Source: Bacteroidales bacterium WCE2008 (GTDB lineage: Bacteria > Bacteroidota > Bacteroidia > Bacteroidales > UBA932). From it: DNA of 64,000 bases. The notes beneath the pieces were generated by a model that saw only the letters and a list, made by a program, of their open reading frames with translations, had not been told where the DNA came from and searched no databases. A program made the position numbers and the translations under genes. The stretch lies in assembly GCA_900167925.1 (NCBI GenBank), contig FUZM01000002.1, forward strand, positions 372,001 through 436,000, read 5' to 3'. Of this stretch, positions 49,652-59,917 are shown in pieces (positions within the stretch are counted from its first letter, which is position 1; each line of letters begins with the position of its first letter).

Positions 49652-49865
49652 TGGTCTCGGCGAGCGAGGGCGTGTCAATCGTCCGAAGGCCTGATGGTGC
49701 AGGAGACCGTGGCCACCCTCGGCCACGTTAGAGGGAGGGACCCGCTGGATACGAGTTCTGCGAAGCAGAACGAAGAAGACAGTGGGAGGGATGGAGTGAG
49801 CTAAGCGAACGGAAGTCGTCCTGCACCATCAGACCTCCGGACGATAGGAGGAGTGGCCGAGACCA
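49652..49865 (+). repeat. structured palindromic repeat element, copy B
   Basis: Nested inverted arms: outer TGGTCTCGGC/GCCGAGACCA (49652-49661, 49856-49865), middle CGTCCG/CGGACG (49680-49685, 49838-49843), inner CTGATGGTGCAGGA/TCCTGCACCATCAG (49691-49704, 49819-49832). The core 49705-49744 matches copy A (20857-20818, minus) at 38 of 40 positions. The inner stem CCCGCTG/CAGTGGG encloses an extra hairpin (TTCTGC-GAA-GCAGAA) absent from copy A. The right block (TGGGAGGGATGGAG...GCGAA) is also shared. Confidence 0.85.
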
Positions 49866-49900
49866 GGTATGACGACTGCAATACTATCCGGGAAAATTGC

Positions 49901-49908
49901 TATTTTTG
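49901..49908 (+). promoter_or_regulatory. -7 promoter element for trmO
   Basis: TATTTTTG, 18 bases upstream of ATG 49927. Confidence 0.6.
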
Positions 49909-49926
49909 CGGGACTAAACAGAAAAT

Positions 49927-50610
49927 ATGGAGATAAGACCGATAGCAGATTTTCATTCCCCATTCGGGACAAAGTTCGGAATACCACGCCAGAGCGGCAT
50001 AATACCGGAACTTGAAGGAAAAATCGTCTTCAGACCGGAATACCGTAACGCCGAAGCCCTCAGAGGCCTCGAAGAATTCGATTATCTCTGGCTGATCTGG
50101 GAATTCTCCGCCAACAGAGGAGACTCGGGGACATGGAGCCCGACAGTCCGCCCGCCAAGGCTGGGCGGCAACGCCCGGATCGGAGTCTTCGCCTCCCGCT
50201 CCCCCTTCAGGCCCAACGGCCTGGGCCTGTCCGCCGCCAGGATCCTCCGCATAGAGAAAGACGGGCCCGAAGGTCCGGTAATCCATGTAAGCGGCGCCGA
50301 CCTGATGGACGGGACTCCTATCTATGACATCAAGCCGTATGTCACCTACGCCGACAGCAGACCGGACGCCCGCAGCGGCTTCGTCGATGCGAACTCATGG
50401 TCCACGCTGGAGGTCATCATCCCTGCCGGAATCGCCGCAAAACTCCCGGAAAAGGCCAGGAAGATGATTTCCGGTGTCCTGGCCCAGGACCCGAGACCGC
50501 AGTACCACGATGACCCGGAAAAGATCTACGGAATGGAATTCGACGGCATGGACGTGCGTTTCAGAGTCCATGACGGAATCGCAGAAGTAACAGAAATAAT
50601 AAAGAAATGA
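49927..50610 (+). CDS. trmO: tRNA (N6-threonylcarbamoyladenosine(37)-N6)-methyltransferase
   Basis: 227 residues. TrmO/TsaA hallmarks: 'IADFHSPFGTKFGIPRQSG' at the N-terminus, 'GVFASRSPFRPNGLGLS' (~95-111, SAM-binding) and 'LMDGTPIYDIKPYVTYAD' (~125-142). It methylates t6A37 in tRNA-Thr, improving decoding of ACY codons. The next gene overlaps it by 4 bases (ATGA), although the symporter is functionally unrelated. Confidence 0.94.
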   Translation: MEIRPIADFHSPFGTKFGIPRQSGIIPELEGKIVFRPEYRNAEALRGLEEFDYLWLIWEFSANRGDSGTWSPTVRPPRLGGNARIGVFASRSPFRPNGLGLSAARILRIEKDGPEGPVIHVSGADLMDGTPIYDIKPYVTYADSRPDARSGFVDANSWSTLEVIIPAGIAAKLPEKARKMISGVLAQDPRPQYHDDPEKIYGMEFDGMDVRFRVHDGIAEVTEIIKK

Positions 50611-52049
50611 GCCCGATATCGATAATCATCACAATACTCTCCTATTTCGCCGCGATGCTGGCAGTCTCTTGGCTCTCGTCACGCGGCAGTGACAACAGTT
50701 CCTACTTCAGAGGAGGCCGCAAGACCAGCTGGTACATAGTCGCAATCGCCATGATCGGCTCATGCATGTCAGGAGTCACTTTTGTATCCGTACCAGGTAT
50801 GGTCGGAGCCAGCGGCTTCGGCTACATGCAGATGTGCCTTGGATTCATCGCCGGCTATCTCGTGATAGCCTACGTACTGGTGCCTCTTTTCTACAGGCTT
50901 AACGTAGTCTCGATCTACCAATACCTCGAAGAACGGTTCGGACTCTCTTCATACAAGACAGGAGCCTGGTTCTTCTTCATTTCCAAGATGCTCGGGGCAT
51001 CTGTAAGACTGTTCCTCGTATGCATCTCCCTGCAACTTTTTGTCTTCGACCCGATGGGGCTGCCATTCGCGCTGAATGTACTGATTTCAGTCGGAATCGT
51101 GGTACTGTACACTTTCAGGGGCGGTGTCAGGTCGGTAATATGGACAGACAACCTGAAGACCTTCTGCATGGTGCTGGCCGTAGTGCTGAGCATAGTCTTC
51201 ATCGCACGCAACCTGGGGCTGGACGGCCGCGGCCTGATAGCCGCAATCCGCGACAGCGACATGAGCCGGATCTGGCATTTCGATGACATGAACCATCCAC
51301 AGTTCTTCTGGAAGCAGTTCTTCGGAGGTCTGTTCACAGTCGTTGCGATGACCGGGCTCGACCAGGACATGATGCAGAGAACCCTAAGCTGCAAGAACTA
51401 TCGGGAAAGCCAGAAGAATCTGGTGACGGCGACGCTGATGCAGACTGTAGTGATCTTCTTGTTCCTCTGTCTCGGCGTGCTTCTGTACATGTATGCGGCG
51501 TCTGAGGGAATCGCCGAGACAGGAGACCGTCTCTTCCCTGCCGTAGCGACCGGAGCAGGACTGCCGGCGATTGTCGGTGTCATGTTCATAATCGGACTTG
51601 TCTCCAGCGCCTACGGAGCCGGCGGGTCGGCATTGACCTCGCTGACGACTTCGTTCACGGTCGATATCATCGGGACTGCCGGCAAGAGCGAATCCCAGGT
51701 AGCATCGACCAGAAAGAGAGTGCATTTGCTCATGGCGGCCGGAATGGCTGTCACGATACTTGTATTCAACCTGCTCAACAACACAAGCGCCATCGACGCG
51801 GTCTACAGGCTGGCTAGCTATACATATGGCCCGATACTGGGAATGTTCGCCTTCGGGATACTTACAAAAAAGAAAATACAGGATCGTTTCGTGCCTCTTG
51901 TGGCAGTCATCTCTCCTGTACTTTGTCTTATATTGCAGCTTAATTCCGAAAGGTGGTTCGGCGGCTACAAGTTCAGCTATGAGCTTCTTGTACTGAACGC
52001 CTTGTTCACCTTCATAGGACTTTGCTGTCTTGCTAGATCTTCACGATAA
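50607..52049 (+). CDS. sodium:solute symporter (SSS family)
   Basis: 480 residues with 13 predicted membrane helices. SSS features: 'SSYFRGGRKTSWYIVAIAMIGSCMSGVTFVSVPG' in the first helices (the GG-R-x-x-x-W core) and 'GMFAFGILTKKKIQDR' late. It couples Na+ import to uptake of a solute that cannot be identified here (sialic acid, sugars and proline are all possible for the family). The ATG overlaps the trmO stop, and the 3' end overlaps the convergent BACON gene by 17 bases. Confidence 0.92.
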   Translation: MSPISIIITILSYFAAMLAVSWLSSRGSDNSSYFRGGRKTSWYIVAIAMIGSCMSGVTFVSVPGMVGASGFGYMQMCLGFIAGYLVIAYVLVPLFYRLNVVSIYQYLEERFGLSSYKTGAWFFFISKMLGASVRLFLVCISLQLFVFDPMGLPFALNVLISVGIVVLYTFRGGVRSVIWTDNLKTFCMVLAVVLSIVFIARNLGLDGRGLIAAIRDSDMSRIWHFDDMNHPQFFWKQFFGGLFTVVAMTGLDQDMMQRTLSCKNYRESQKNLVTATLMQTVVIFLFLCLGVLLYMYAASEGIAETGDRLFPAVATGAGLPAIVGVMFIIGLVSSAYGAGGSALTSLTTSFTVDIIGTAGKSESQVASTRKRVHLLMAAGMAVTILVFNLLNNTSAIDAVYRLASYTYGPILGMFAFGILTKKKIQDRFVPLVAVISPVLCLILQLNSERWFGGYKFSYELLVLNALFTFIGLCCLARSSR

Positions 52050-53226
52050 AGCCTCTGGTTCCGCACTTGAGCCATACGAGGCTGTTCTCCACCTGAAGAA
52101 CTACAGTTTCATATATATACGTTTTGGTACCGCTTTCGGAAACCTCCTGGACTGTAAGATTTAACATGTCTCCAACCTTGACGTCCTTTGTCAGTCCGGT
52201 GAATTCTATAGCTTTCACACTCTCCGGATAGAGAATCCTGAAGCTTACGGAATTGGAATTCGACTTGTAAGAACGGCTGAGCTGGCATTTGCCCGGTTCA
52301 TAAACAGTATTTCCGGAAGAAGTATAAAGTCCCGGGGCGGTCTCCTTGAGAATAGGATCCTTTCCTTTCTGGATTACAGTCACAGACTGGGAAATGGCAT
52401 CCCCGTACTTGAAGACGATCTTTCCTTTACGTTCCTCGAAAGTATCATTGGCAGAGATATCAAAGGTCTCTTCGAACTCGCGGAGAGCTTTGGTCTGCAC
52501 AGCGGATTTCCGTGATATCCAGGATTTGCATGCCTCGTCGATTTCGACAGTATAGTCCACGTTGGTCCTTGTACCTACTGTAATCTCGGCCTTGAACGCA
52601 TCGACATTGATTTTTCCCCCGCCGGAGACATAGATCACATCCTTCTTAGGCTGTACGACATGCAAATTGTAATACTTGCCATTGAAAGTAATCTTCATAT
52701 TCCCGGAGCGGTTATCTACATCCTCATACTCGGACAAGGCGCTGACCTTGACGGTCGCAGGGCCGATTCCGGCATTCGGATTGACACGCAGCCATTCTGG
52801 CGTCTCAATCGTCCAGGCATTCTTCGAGGTGATATTGAAACTGGTTTCATCGGTACCTTTAAGAGTAATTCCACTGGTACTGAGAATCGACAATAGAGAC
52901 TGTTGCATTACAGGTACGGCATGGGTCACATCCTTTGCCGTAATGAAGAGGGTGTCCGTCCTGTCTGCCAGGCCGACGTTCGGCTCCATTTTGATTATAA
53001 TAGACTCTTCGCCTTTGTATGCTATCTTAACCCAGTTGCCATGTTTGAATTTTGCGCTCCAAGACGGGGCATTGGTTTCGACATTGAGGGTTATATCCTG
53101 TTCGTCTGCCGTTAACACGGGAGCAGCAGGAGTTACGTTAACGAAAGTTTCCTTCTCTTTGTTGCAGGAGGAAATAACGACCGTAAGAGCCAGTGCTGCC
53201 GCAGCCAGAAGTAATTTTCTATTCAT
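52033..53226 (-). CDS. BACON-domain lipoprotein
   Basis: 397 residues from ATG 53226 (MNRKLLLAAAALAL), with a lipobox (VISSCNK). Three tandem BACON (all-beta, carbohydrate-associated) repeats are seen at about 40-115, 118-205 and 215-300, each ending in a 'V-x-Q' strand (PVMQQS, HVVQPK, TVIQKG). The C-terminal ~95 residues are another beta domain. BACON domains usually bind glycans or mucin, or act as spacers on surface enzymes. The start lies 7 bases after the M6 protease stop, so the two are co-expressed. Confidence 0.9.
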   Translation of the reverse strand: MNRKLLLAAAALALTVVISSCNKEKETFVNVTPAAPVLTADEQDITLNVETNAPSWSAKFKHGNWVKIAYKGEESIIIKMEPNVGLADRTDTLFITAKDVTHAVPVMQQSLLSILSTSGITLKGTDETSFNITSKNAWTIETPEWLRVNPNAGIGPATVKVSALSEYEDVDNRSGNMKITFNGKYYNLHVVQPKKDVIYVSGGGKINVDAFKAEITVGTRTNVDYTVEIDEACKSWISRKSAVQTKALREFEETFDISANDTFEERKGKIVFKYGDAISQSVTVIQKGKDPILKETAPGLYTSSGNTVYEPGKCQLSRSYKSNSNSVSFRILYPESVKAIEFTGLTKDVKVGDMLNLTVQEVSESGTKTYIYETVVLQVENSLVWLKCGTRGFIVKI

Positions 53227-53233
53227 GATGCAA

Positions 53234-54973
53234 TTAATTGACATTGATTTCTAATTCGACGACTTCGCTTGTGGTGGAAGAAATCGTCAGTTCAGCTTTG
53301 ATAGTATGCTGCCCGGAAACAAGAGAAATAGTTTCTCCCGTCACCCTTTTACCGTCCAGATACCATTTGGTGGAACTAGGCAAATACCTGCGGGAGGCAT
53401 TTAACTTAAGTTCGAATTTGTCCCCGGCGGAATAATTGCCCTTTCCAGGATCGGCGATAGAGTTATAGCCGAGCTTTGCAAGGCCTTCATCCTGATTTTC
53501 ATGGACAAGGTCGACTACAGTCATGCTGACATTGTCGCTATTGATGGCGATATCATAGAAAGTGTAACGGGAATCGTCGCCGCTCCATGACTTCGGCACG
53601 TAAGTCTTTTCTATATTTCCGAAGAGCCAGTCGTATCCGTAATAATCAAGATCTGACTGTGATTCGGCCGGAATTACATAGCACATAGGATGGCTTCCAT
53701 TAGCATTCAGGTCATTGCGGTATTGCCAATGGTATTTGCAGGCCATCCCGGCGACAGAATGCGCCGTCGATTTGTCTACATGATAGACAAGAAGGCCATG
53801 CTCGGAAAGCGCCTTGTCCCAGCCATTATTCAACCTGGCCTCATAGACGAAATACTCACCCTCAACGTCAGTAGTAGTATAATATGCCACATTATTGTCT
53901 ATGGATTCGATGGTAAGCTGACCGCTTCCATATATCTCGATCTGTTCATCCATCCAACCGAGGATTTTCCTTTCCTCTGACGTGAAATAAGGAGGAGTAC
54001 GTCCCTCATTGTTATATGATCCGCTGCTCATGATCGAAAATTCATCCATGGCATGAGCGGAGCCGTTTTTACCATAGTCCGTGTCATAGAAATCCGGAAG
54101 TCCGAGCGAATGGCCGAACTCATGAGATGAAGTACCTATTCCGCACATCCTTGTGCCGGCAGATCCCTTATATTCTGAAGTACAGAAGTATGTACCGAAA
54201 CATACTCCGTCAAATTCCTCATCAGTCGCAACTCCGGACTGGTGCGGCCATATTGTATAATCAGGAGCATGTTCAGCCTGATTGTGGCCAGCATAATATA
54301 CCATCAGCATATCGACATATCCGTCACCGTCGGAATCATACTGGCTGAAATCCGCAAGGGGATCTGAAAGCTGGATCGCCTCCACTATCGCTTCGCCGAC
54401 ATGGACGTCGGTATCGTATCCGTCCTGGCCATAGTATTTATAGCTTTTGGACAGGGTGACGACCGGAAGCACATCAAACACAGGTATGAATGCCCCATGC
54501 GAATTATCTCTATAGTAATCCTGTACGGAGCCTGTTCCTCCGTTGGCCGAATATCCTTTCTTGTTGAGAAGATCGGTAAATTGCTGGACAGGATTATCCA
54601 GAGTGAATTCGAGGTCGGAGAACTGCATCAGAATCACAGGAATTTTCCTTTCTCCATGAGTAAGGTCTCTATGGGCATTGTAGTTGCGGAACTCGGCTGC
54701 ACGGCTTCTGAGACTATTCACCTGGGCAGGGGCAAGCCTTGCACTTCTGTATACTCCTGAGACCGGTCTGTAATAACCGTCTCCGTCAAGAACGACTTCA
54801 TTACCGGTATTCTCATCCACAGTCCAGTGGTCGAATTCGTCACCCATCAGGCGCAACGTTATTACAGTGCCGTCAGGCTGGGTGTACTTGAATGGCCTCG
54901 GGTCGGCAGGAATAGCCGATGCTATCTGCCCGAAAAGGGCCAAACTTAAAAACAAAAATGAAAACTTTTTCAT
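53234..54973 (-). CDS. M6 family metalloprotease (immune inhibitor A-like)
   Basis: 579 residues with a signal peptide (cleavage near IASA). Propeptide-like residues ~25-105; catalytic domain ~108-400 with the zinc motif HEFGH in 'GTSSHEFGHSLGLPDFYD' and a downstream Met-turn 'EFSIMSSGSYN'. 'YDSDGDGYVDML' looks like a calcium-binding loop. The C-terminal ~100 residues form an Ig-like domain. A secreted endopeptidase; M6 proteins often degrade host glycoproteins. First gene of an operon with the BACON lipoprotein, which may hold it at a glycan surface (inference). Confidence 0.93.
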   Translation of the reverse strand: MKKFSFLFLSLALFGQIASAIPADPRPFKYTQPDGTVITLRLMGDEFDHWTVDENTGNEVVLDGDGYYRPVSGVYRSARLAPAQVNSLRSRAAEFRNYNAHRDLTHGERKIPVILMQFSDLEFTLDNPVQQFTDLLNKKGYSANGGTGSVQDYYRDNSHGAFIPVFDVLPVVTLSKSYKYYGQDGYDTDVHVGEAIVEAIQLSDPLADFSQYDSDGDGYVDMLMVYYAGHNQAEHAPDYTIWPHQSGVATDEEFDGVCFGTYFCTSEYKGSAGTRMCGIGTSSHEFGHSLGLPDFYDTDYGKNGSAHAMDEFSIMSSGSYNNEGRTPPYFTSEERKILGWMDEQIEIYGSGQLTIESIDNNVAYYTTTDVEGEYFVYEARLNNGWDKALSEHGLLVYHVDKSTAHSVAGMACKYHWQYRNDLNANGSHPMCYVIPAESQSDLDYYGYDWLFGNIEKTYVPKSWSGDDSRYTFYDIAINSDNVSMTVVDLVHENQDEGLAKLGYNSIADPGKGNYSAGDKFELKLNASRRYLPSSTKWYLDGKRVTGETISLVSGQHTIKAELTISSTTSEVVELEINVN

Positions 54974-54996
54974 ATTCTACTAAAACGCATATCGTA

Positions 54997-55004
54997 CAAA
55001 AATA
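54997..55004 (-). promoter_or_regulatory. -7 promoter element for M6-BACON operon
   Basis: TATTTTTG on the minus strand, 23 bases upstream of ATG 54973. Confidence 0.6.
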
Positions 55005-55037
55005 GCAAAAAAAGCCCGTATACCATAAGAAATACAG

Positions 55038-55045
55038 TATATTTG
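55038..55045 (+). promoter_or_regulatory. -7-like element upstream of the rpmE2 leader
   Basis: TATATTTG, 172 bases upstream of rpmE2. It could drive a longer rpmE2 transcript or the short ORF at 55070. Confidence 0.45.
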
Positions 55046-55069
55046 TATGTCAAAATCCGTAAATACAAG

Positions 55070-55165
55070 ATGTTCAGCGATATAAATGCGACAGTTTTTG
55101 ACGCTGGCGACACTCTCCGGGAGAAATTGAGGGGATTTCTTGCTTTTTTGAAAGGAAGTCTCTAA
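55070..55165 (+). CDS. possible 31-residue ORF in rpmE2 leader
   Basis: ATG 55070 to TAA 55163-55165, beginning MFSDINATVFDAGDTLREKL and ending LKGSL. It starts 24 bases after a -7-like element, and its stop codon lies inside the second -7 element that serves rpmE2. No homology recognised. It could be a leader peptide or a chance frame. Confidence 0.2.
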   Translation: MFSDINATVFDAGDTLREKLRGFLAFLKGSL

Positions 55166-55170
55166 ATTTG
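55163..55170 (+). promoter_or_regulatory. -7 promoter element for rpmE2
   Basis: TAAATTTG, 47 bases upstream of ATG 55218. Confidence 0.6.
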
Positions 55171-55217
55171 CAGGCTCAAAAGAGAAACTATATAGTAAAA
55201 CTTAAATATTTAAGAAA

Positions 55218-55469
55218 ATGAAAAAAGGAATTCATCCCGAAACCTACCGCCTTGTAGCTTTCAAGGATATGTCCAACGACACAGTATTCATCACCCGCTC
55301 CTGCGCTACCACAAAGGAGACTCTCGAAGTTGACGGCGTTGAGTACCCAGTAGTAAAGGTCGAGATCTCTAGCACCTCTCACCCATTCTATACCGGTAAA
55401 GTCAAACTCGTCGACACTGCCGGCCGCGTGGACAAATTCTACCAGAGATACAAGAGCCGTCAGAAGTAA
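55218..55469 (+). CDS. rpmE2: 50S ribosomal protein L31 type B
   Basis: 83 residues, the usual length. '[18 protein letters not shown]' and '[28 protein letters not shown]' are the conserved L31 blocks. Only one cysteine is present, so this is the zinc-independent (C-minus, type B) form that many bacteria use when zinc is short; no zinc-containing paralogue is in this window. A strong terminator follows at 55492. It is monocistronic. Confidence 0.97.
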   Translation: MKKGIHPETYRLVAFKDMSNDTVFITRSCATTKETLEVDGVEYPVVKVEISSTSHPFYTGKVKLVDTAGRVDKFYQRYKSRQK

Positions 55470-55491
55470 TCATACTTCCGCTTCAATACAA

Positions 55492-55520
55492 AACCCGAAG
55501 GTTCTCCCTTCGGGTTTTTT
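55492..55520 (+). terminator. rho-independent terminator of rpmE2
   Basis: AACCCGAAGG and CCTTCGGGTT pair around a 5-base loop and end in a T6 tract (55515-55520), 22 bases after the stop codon. Confidence 0.9.
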
Positions 55521-55532
55521 CGTCATAACTAT

Positions 55533-55711
55533 CTTCGGAGCGTAAGCCGATTTTCGAGACGGCCGGTGCCCGAGCCGGCGGAGGAATTGAGGAAAAGCGT
55601 TAAATGAGGGAGAAGTTAGCCGTTTAGGCTCCGGTAGCGACTGAATAGCTTTTCCGAACTTGACGGAGCCGGCCGGGCACCGGACGGTCGGAAAGGGGCT
55701 TTCCGGAGAAA
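55533..55711 (-). repeat. dispersed repeat family C, copy 2 (long form)
   Basis: Reverse complement of 49489-49619 over both ends, plus about 51 extra central bases. It folds on itself: CCGGTGCCCG plus GCCGGC pair with GCCGGC plus CGGGCACCGG around a single bulged A, followed by an asymmetric internal loop and a GGAAAAGC/GCTTTTCC stem; a GGAAAG/CTTTCC mini-hairpin lies at the right end. It occupies the space between the rpmE2 terminator and the GH2 stop. Confidence 0.85.
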
Positions 55712-55717
55712 AACCGC

Positions 55718-58837
<3,120 letters not shown>

Positions 58838-58852
58838 TTATGATGTAATGAA

Positions 58853-59917
58853 TTATTTCATTCTGACGGGCTGGTCATCGTAAAGCGAGAAGCGCTTGGC
58901 TTTCCTGATCCACTTCTGCTCCTCCAGCTTGACATGCTCCTTGGCATCCTGAAACGAAATCTCGCCCTTGAGATAATCCTCCAGCACAGGATCCGCGAGC
59001 TTTCTGCTGAAGCCGTCCTCCAGTTCGAACTGGGAATAACGGCCGAGGAAAAACCGCATAAGCTGCAGAGTATGCAGCAGACTATGGTATTCCGCTCCCG
59101 GAAGAAGCATTATCTGGTAACCATAGCACCTCTGGCCCTCATACTTTCCGGTCGAAGGAGTAAAGGTACAGGTCCTCATCAGCGCTCCTTCGGGAACCGG
59201 CAGAGTATCCATCTGCGGCTTGATGAACGGAGCTCCGATATACTCATACGGACGCGCGGTTCCGATTGCCGGAGTTATGGAAGTATTGTTCCACAGACCG
59301 CCTCCGCTATACATATAGCATGTAAACATGCCAGGAATATCCGATGCCGGCGCGATAGTCCACGGCAACAACTGGATATTTGACTCGGTCGCCAGGGCCG
59401 AGATTATATGGAGCGGGAACTTAGCCCCGATCTCCGAATAATAAAGGTTACATAATTCTCCGAGAGTGAGTCCATGACGATGGGCCACCTTCGGAACGAA
59501 CTCCTCCCCCGGGCCCGAAGGTATGGTACCTTCGACGACCCGGCCGGCAGGGTTCATATGATCGACGACATACAGGGCCGGAGACTCCTCTCCGAGGCTG
59601 TCCATCATGGACATGAGCCTGAAGACATCCTTCGTATAGTTGAAGTACCTCGAACCGACGTCCTGGATCTCGACGACCACGGCGCTGAGCGGCCTTATGG
59701 ACTCGAGATCGAACGCAATATGGTTGGTACCCGGAGTAAGCTCGGCATCCCTCGGATTGAAGACTATCTCCAGATTGCCGCGCTCCTGGAACAGCTGGTA
59801 CATATAACGGTCATGGGCCGTGTCCCAGCAGTTCTGGGTGCAGAAGCAGCCGACCTTGCCGTCAAGCAAGGCCTTGTCGAGCTGGTCTTCCAGAGGGGTC
59901 GTCCTGAAGCTGAACAT
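58853..59917 (-). CDS. DUF1343 / NamZ-like protein, reduced form
   Basis: 354 residues, shorter than the ~390-420 of typical YbbC/NamZ exo-beta-N-acetylmuramidases (GH171). Conserved parts are 'VEIQDVGSRYFNYTKDV', 'VVDHMNPAGRVVEGTIP', 'VAHRHGLTLGELCNLYY' and the C-terminal domain to ~345. The family's N-terminal P-E-H-G motif is absent: the aligned place reads 'VFNPRDAELTPGTN', and ~20 residues before 'QDVG' are missing. There is no signal peptide. Its ATG shares one base with the preceding mutase stop (TAATG). It may be a non-hydrolytic or altered-specificity member, linked to amino-sugar metabolism by its operon. Confidence 0.8.
   Translation of the reverse strand: MFSFRTTPLEDQLDKALLDGKVGCFCTQNCWDTAHDRYMYQLFQERGNLEIVFNPRDAELTPGTNHIAFDLESIRPLSAVVVEIQDVGSRYFNYTKDVFRLMSMMDSLGEESPALYVVDHMNPAGRVVEGTIPSGPGEEFVPKVAHRHGLTLGELCNLYYSEIGAKFPLHIISALATESNIQLLPWTIAPASDIPGMFTCYMYSGGGLWNNTSITPAIGTARPYEYIGAPFIKPQMDTLPVPEGALMRTCTFTPSTGKYEGQRCYGYQIMLLPGAEYHSLLHTLQLMRFFLGRYSQFELEDGFSRKLADPVLEDYLKGEISFQDAKEHVKLEEQKWIRKAKRFSLYDDQPVRMK

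Larger units (their letters stand above)
49436..49926. other. 491-bp intergenic region carrying two repeat elements
   Basis: Contains an AT-rich leader of the M23 gene (49436-49488; a one-base-short -7-like TAATTTG lies on the minus strand), repeat family C copy 1 (49489-49619), palindromic element copy B with its outer stem (49652-49865) and the trmO promoter (49901-49908). No convincing coding frame. Confidence 0.8.

Noticed and set aside
49652..49865. Palindromic element as an integron attC site
   Set aside because: No GTTRRRY/RYYYAAC core sites at the ends, no integrase, and no cassette-like array.
49489..49865. Remnant of an insertion sequence
   Set aside because: No transposase fragment in any frame, and no target-site duplication that I can see flanking either element; called repeats instead.
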